A DNA stretch of 16,133 nucleotides from Phycisphaerae bacterium (GTDB taxonomy: Bacteria > Planctomycetota > Phycisphaerae > UBA1845 > PWPN01), in contig JAPKGY010000012.1 of assembly GCA_026647385.1 (NCBI GenBank), positions 1 to 16,133 of the forward strand, given 5' to 3'. The stretch's first letter is position 1. Every line of letters begins with the position of its first letter. The position numbers were made by a program, and so were the translations under genes. Shown here piece after piece: positions 14,949 to 16,133 of this stretch. The notes under the pieces are model-generated. The model saw only the letters and a list, made by a program, of their open reading frames with translations. It was not told where the DNA came from and made no database searches.

Positions 14949-15718
14949 CATTTCTCGCCGATCAGGTCCGACATCGCGACGCTTTTCGCGCCGGTCGGCG
15001 GCGTGAATGTGAACGTTTCTTCCGACCAGGCCGGGGCGAGATCCCAGTCATCAAGAGTGGCGATATACTGCGGTTCGTCCGGCTCCTGCGTGTACATGAT
15101 GACCAGCTTTCGCGGCAGTGGCTGCAGGCCGGCGTCGATCCAGATCTGCCACTCGATGTTCTCCTGCCGAAACAGCAGGTGGTGGCAGTGGACTTCCCCG
15201 ACCGAGTGGAGCCCCAGGTAACTGCCCGAATCGACGTCGGCAAGCAACGAATCGTATGTTTCTCCGACGAGAAGATCGGCCATCGGCATGACGAGGTCGT
15301 ATTCCTCAGCCATGTAATCGAGCATCCTGTCCAGGCGGCCCGGCACCGTCTCCGTCGCGTATACATTGTCCTGGCGATCGAGGATCGTCAGCGTCGTCCC
15401 CCGGTACCATGCCGACCACCTGCCGTCGGCCGACTCGGTATCCGTGCTGAGCCGGTCGGGCCGAACCATCGTGATCTCACTCATTCGGTGAAACTCCGCG
15501 AGTTGCCCCGTTTCGATCGGCCTTTCCATCATGGCGCGCACGCGGAAACGAAGCGCTTTCGTGCCGTCCAGAAGATCACACATCTGCTTGAGGACCGGCT
15601 CGGCCTGGGGATCGATCTCACGCACTCGCGTCTGAGTGGAGCTGCACCCTGCCGACAGGGTGGCGACGATGAGGCCGATCATCGTGCGATAAGTGGATAA
15701 GTGTTGAGTCCAGATCAT
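14948..15718 (-). CDS. DUF2092-type lipoprotein
   Basis: 256 residues. The N-terminus has a hydrophobic run (about 12-23) and a lipobox LSAGC with Cys25, so the protein should be lipid-anchored in the envelope. The rest resembles DUF2092 (LolA/LolB-like half-barrel). It begins with VLKQMCDLLDGTKALRF and continues with a strand-rich region, DLLVGETYDSL, SYLGLHSVGEVHCHHLLF, IWIDAGLQPLPRKL and FTFTPPTGAK. The same landmarks occur in the C-terminal part of the next gene, so the two are paralogues. The ATG at 15718 is chosen because GGAGG lies 8 bases upstream (15727-15731); an in-frame GTG at 15733 contains that site. First gene of the four-gene operon. Function of the family is not known to me beyond secretion. 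Confidence 0.78.
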   Translation of the reverse strand: MIWTQHLSTYRTMIGLIVATLSAGCSSTQTRVREIDPQAEPVLKQMCDLLDGTKALRFRVRAMMERPIETGQLAEFHRMSEITMVRPDRLSTDTESADGRWSAWYRGTTLTILDRQDNVYATETVPGRLDRMLDYMAEEYDLVMPMADLLVGETYDSLLADVDSGSYLGLHSVGEVHCHHLLFRQENIEWQIWIDAGLQPLPRKLVIMYTQEPDEPQYIATLDDWDLAPAWSEETFTFTPPTGAKSVAMSDLIGEK

Positions 15719-15849
15719 GACTTCATCCTCCACGTGGGTGGAACCGACGCGTACGGGGCCGATTCCGAATCAGGTTTACCGCCAACCTTTGCGCGAGACG
15801 CCATTTTGGGTGCCATCGCCCCCGGACGGCGGCTGCCCGGCCGCTGGGA
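15719..15849 (-). promoter_or_regulatory. Intergenic region upstream of the DUF2092 operon
   Basis: 131 bases between the end of the efflux gene and the lipoprotein start. Apart from the ribosome binding site it holds only short palindromes: CCACGTGG at 15730-15737 and GATTCCGAATC at 15761-15771. No convincing -35/-10 pair or T-tailed hairpin is seen, so it is open whether the operon has its own promoter or reads on from the efflux gene. Confidence 0.25.
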
Positions 15850-16133
15850 TCAGGAAGCACGCTCGCCCGCCGGTTGCGTTCGCGGCACGCGGTCGCTGTC
15901 GATCATGCCGCCCCAGTTCGTGCGCTTTTGCATCTGCTCCTTGATATCCGTCGGTACCAGATCGTTGCCCCGGCGCAATTCCCAGCCCCCACCCAGCGCC
16001 CGGTAAAGAGTGACCAGGTTTTGCGCCGCCGAACCCCGGGTCGCCACCAGACGGGATTGCTCCGTAATCAGGAACTGTTCGGCGACCAGCACGCGGATGT
16101 AATCCGCGATGCCACCTTTGTATTGCTGCGCAG
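15850..16133 (-). CDS. Outer-membrane efflux protein (TolC/NodT type), C-terminal end only
   Basis: The frame runs in from the right edge and stops at TGA 15852-15850, giving about 94 residues. They read AQQYKGGIADYIRVLVAEQFL, then a helix and LVTLYRALGGGWEL. This is the usual last helical hairpin of RND/tripartite efflux outer-membrane factors, which span from outer membrane into the periplasm and export drugs, metals or other solutes with an inner-membrane pump and adaptor. The tail after GGGW is about 37 residues, longer than in many members, and hydrophilic. Partner genes would be expected to the right, outside the window. The family call is good; the substrate is unknown. Confidence 0.8.
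   Translation of the reverse strand, partial: AQQYKGGIADYIRVLVAEQFLITEQSRLVATRGSAAQNLVTLYRALGGGWELRRGNDLVPTDIKEQMQKRTNWGGMIDSDRVPRTQPAGERAS

Noticed and set aside
15730..15771. Palindromes CCACGTGG and GATTCCGAATC as operators
   Set aside because: Too short and single-copy; the first overlaps the ribosome binding site. No regulator is encoded nearby.
15825..15845. Short GCGGC/GCCGC hairpin after the efflux gene as a terminator
   Set aside because: Only 5 bp of stem and no T-run; expected by chance in GC-rich DNA.

Overview
This is a GC-rich bacterial window (visually about 60-65% G+C) with dense, short-gap gene packing. No rRNA, tRNA, CRISPR or insertion sequence is visible, and no gene-free stretch exceeds about 250 bases. 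The taxon cannot be fixed from the sequence. Several traits would fit a Planctomycetota-like or deltaproteobacterial-like environmental lineage: a small Sm/SH3-like 'SDGRQFEG' domain ahead of a ClpP/NfeD-like domain, secreted DUF2092/DUF6515-type proteins, and a very large multi-PAS hybrid kinase. This is inference only.

Layout. (1) Positions 1-1478 (+): the 3' part of a secreted ClpP/NfeD-like protein that enters from the left edge. It converges on (2) a leftward signalling operon, 10673 to 1566 (-). That operon encodes a 1722-residue sensor hybrid histidine kinase (Cache-HAMP-GAF-3xPAS-HisKA-HATPase-REC-REC-HPt), a REC-HD-GYP-REC protein, a REC-SpoIIE/PP2C phosphatase, and a CPA1-type cation/proton antiporter. 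The last three genes are joined by an ATGA overlap and a TGA|ATG abutment, so translation is probably coupled. A 12-bp inverted repeat (1548-1581) sits at the convergent end. (3) A second leftward operon, 15718 to 10919 (-), encodes a DUF2092-type lipoprotein, a secreted Gly-rich repeat protein with DUF6515-like and DUF2092-like parts, a beta-CASP metallo-beta-lactamase nuclease, and a LOG-family Rossmann protein. Gaps are only 11-14 bases and each gene has a clear Shine-Dalgarno site. The operon ends in a hairpin plus T-run that overlaps the LOG stop codon (10908-10930). (4) At the right edge (15850-16133, -) is the C-terminal end of a TolC/NodT-type outer-membrane efflux protein.

How the genes may work together. 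The kinase contains every phosphorelay module (H996, D1296, D1437, H1586), so it could hand phosphate to the receiver domains of the two response regulators encoded downstream. One of these should degrade cyclic-di-GMP and the other should dephosphorylate a partner protein. Co-translation with an antiporter suggests that ion or pH stress is one input or output. The second operon pairs two related envelope proteins with RNA- and nucleotide-processing enzymes; the link between these is not evident. The most unusual sequence structure is a block of ten exact-length 33-bp units (14124-14453) encoding an 11-residue Gly-rich repeat. I did not find a clearly new defence or mobile system.
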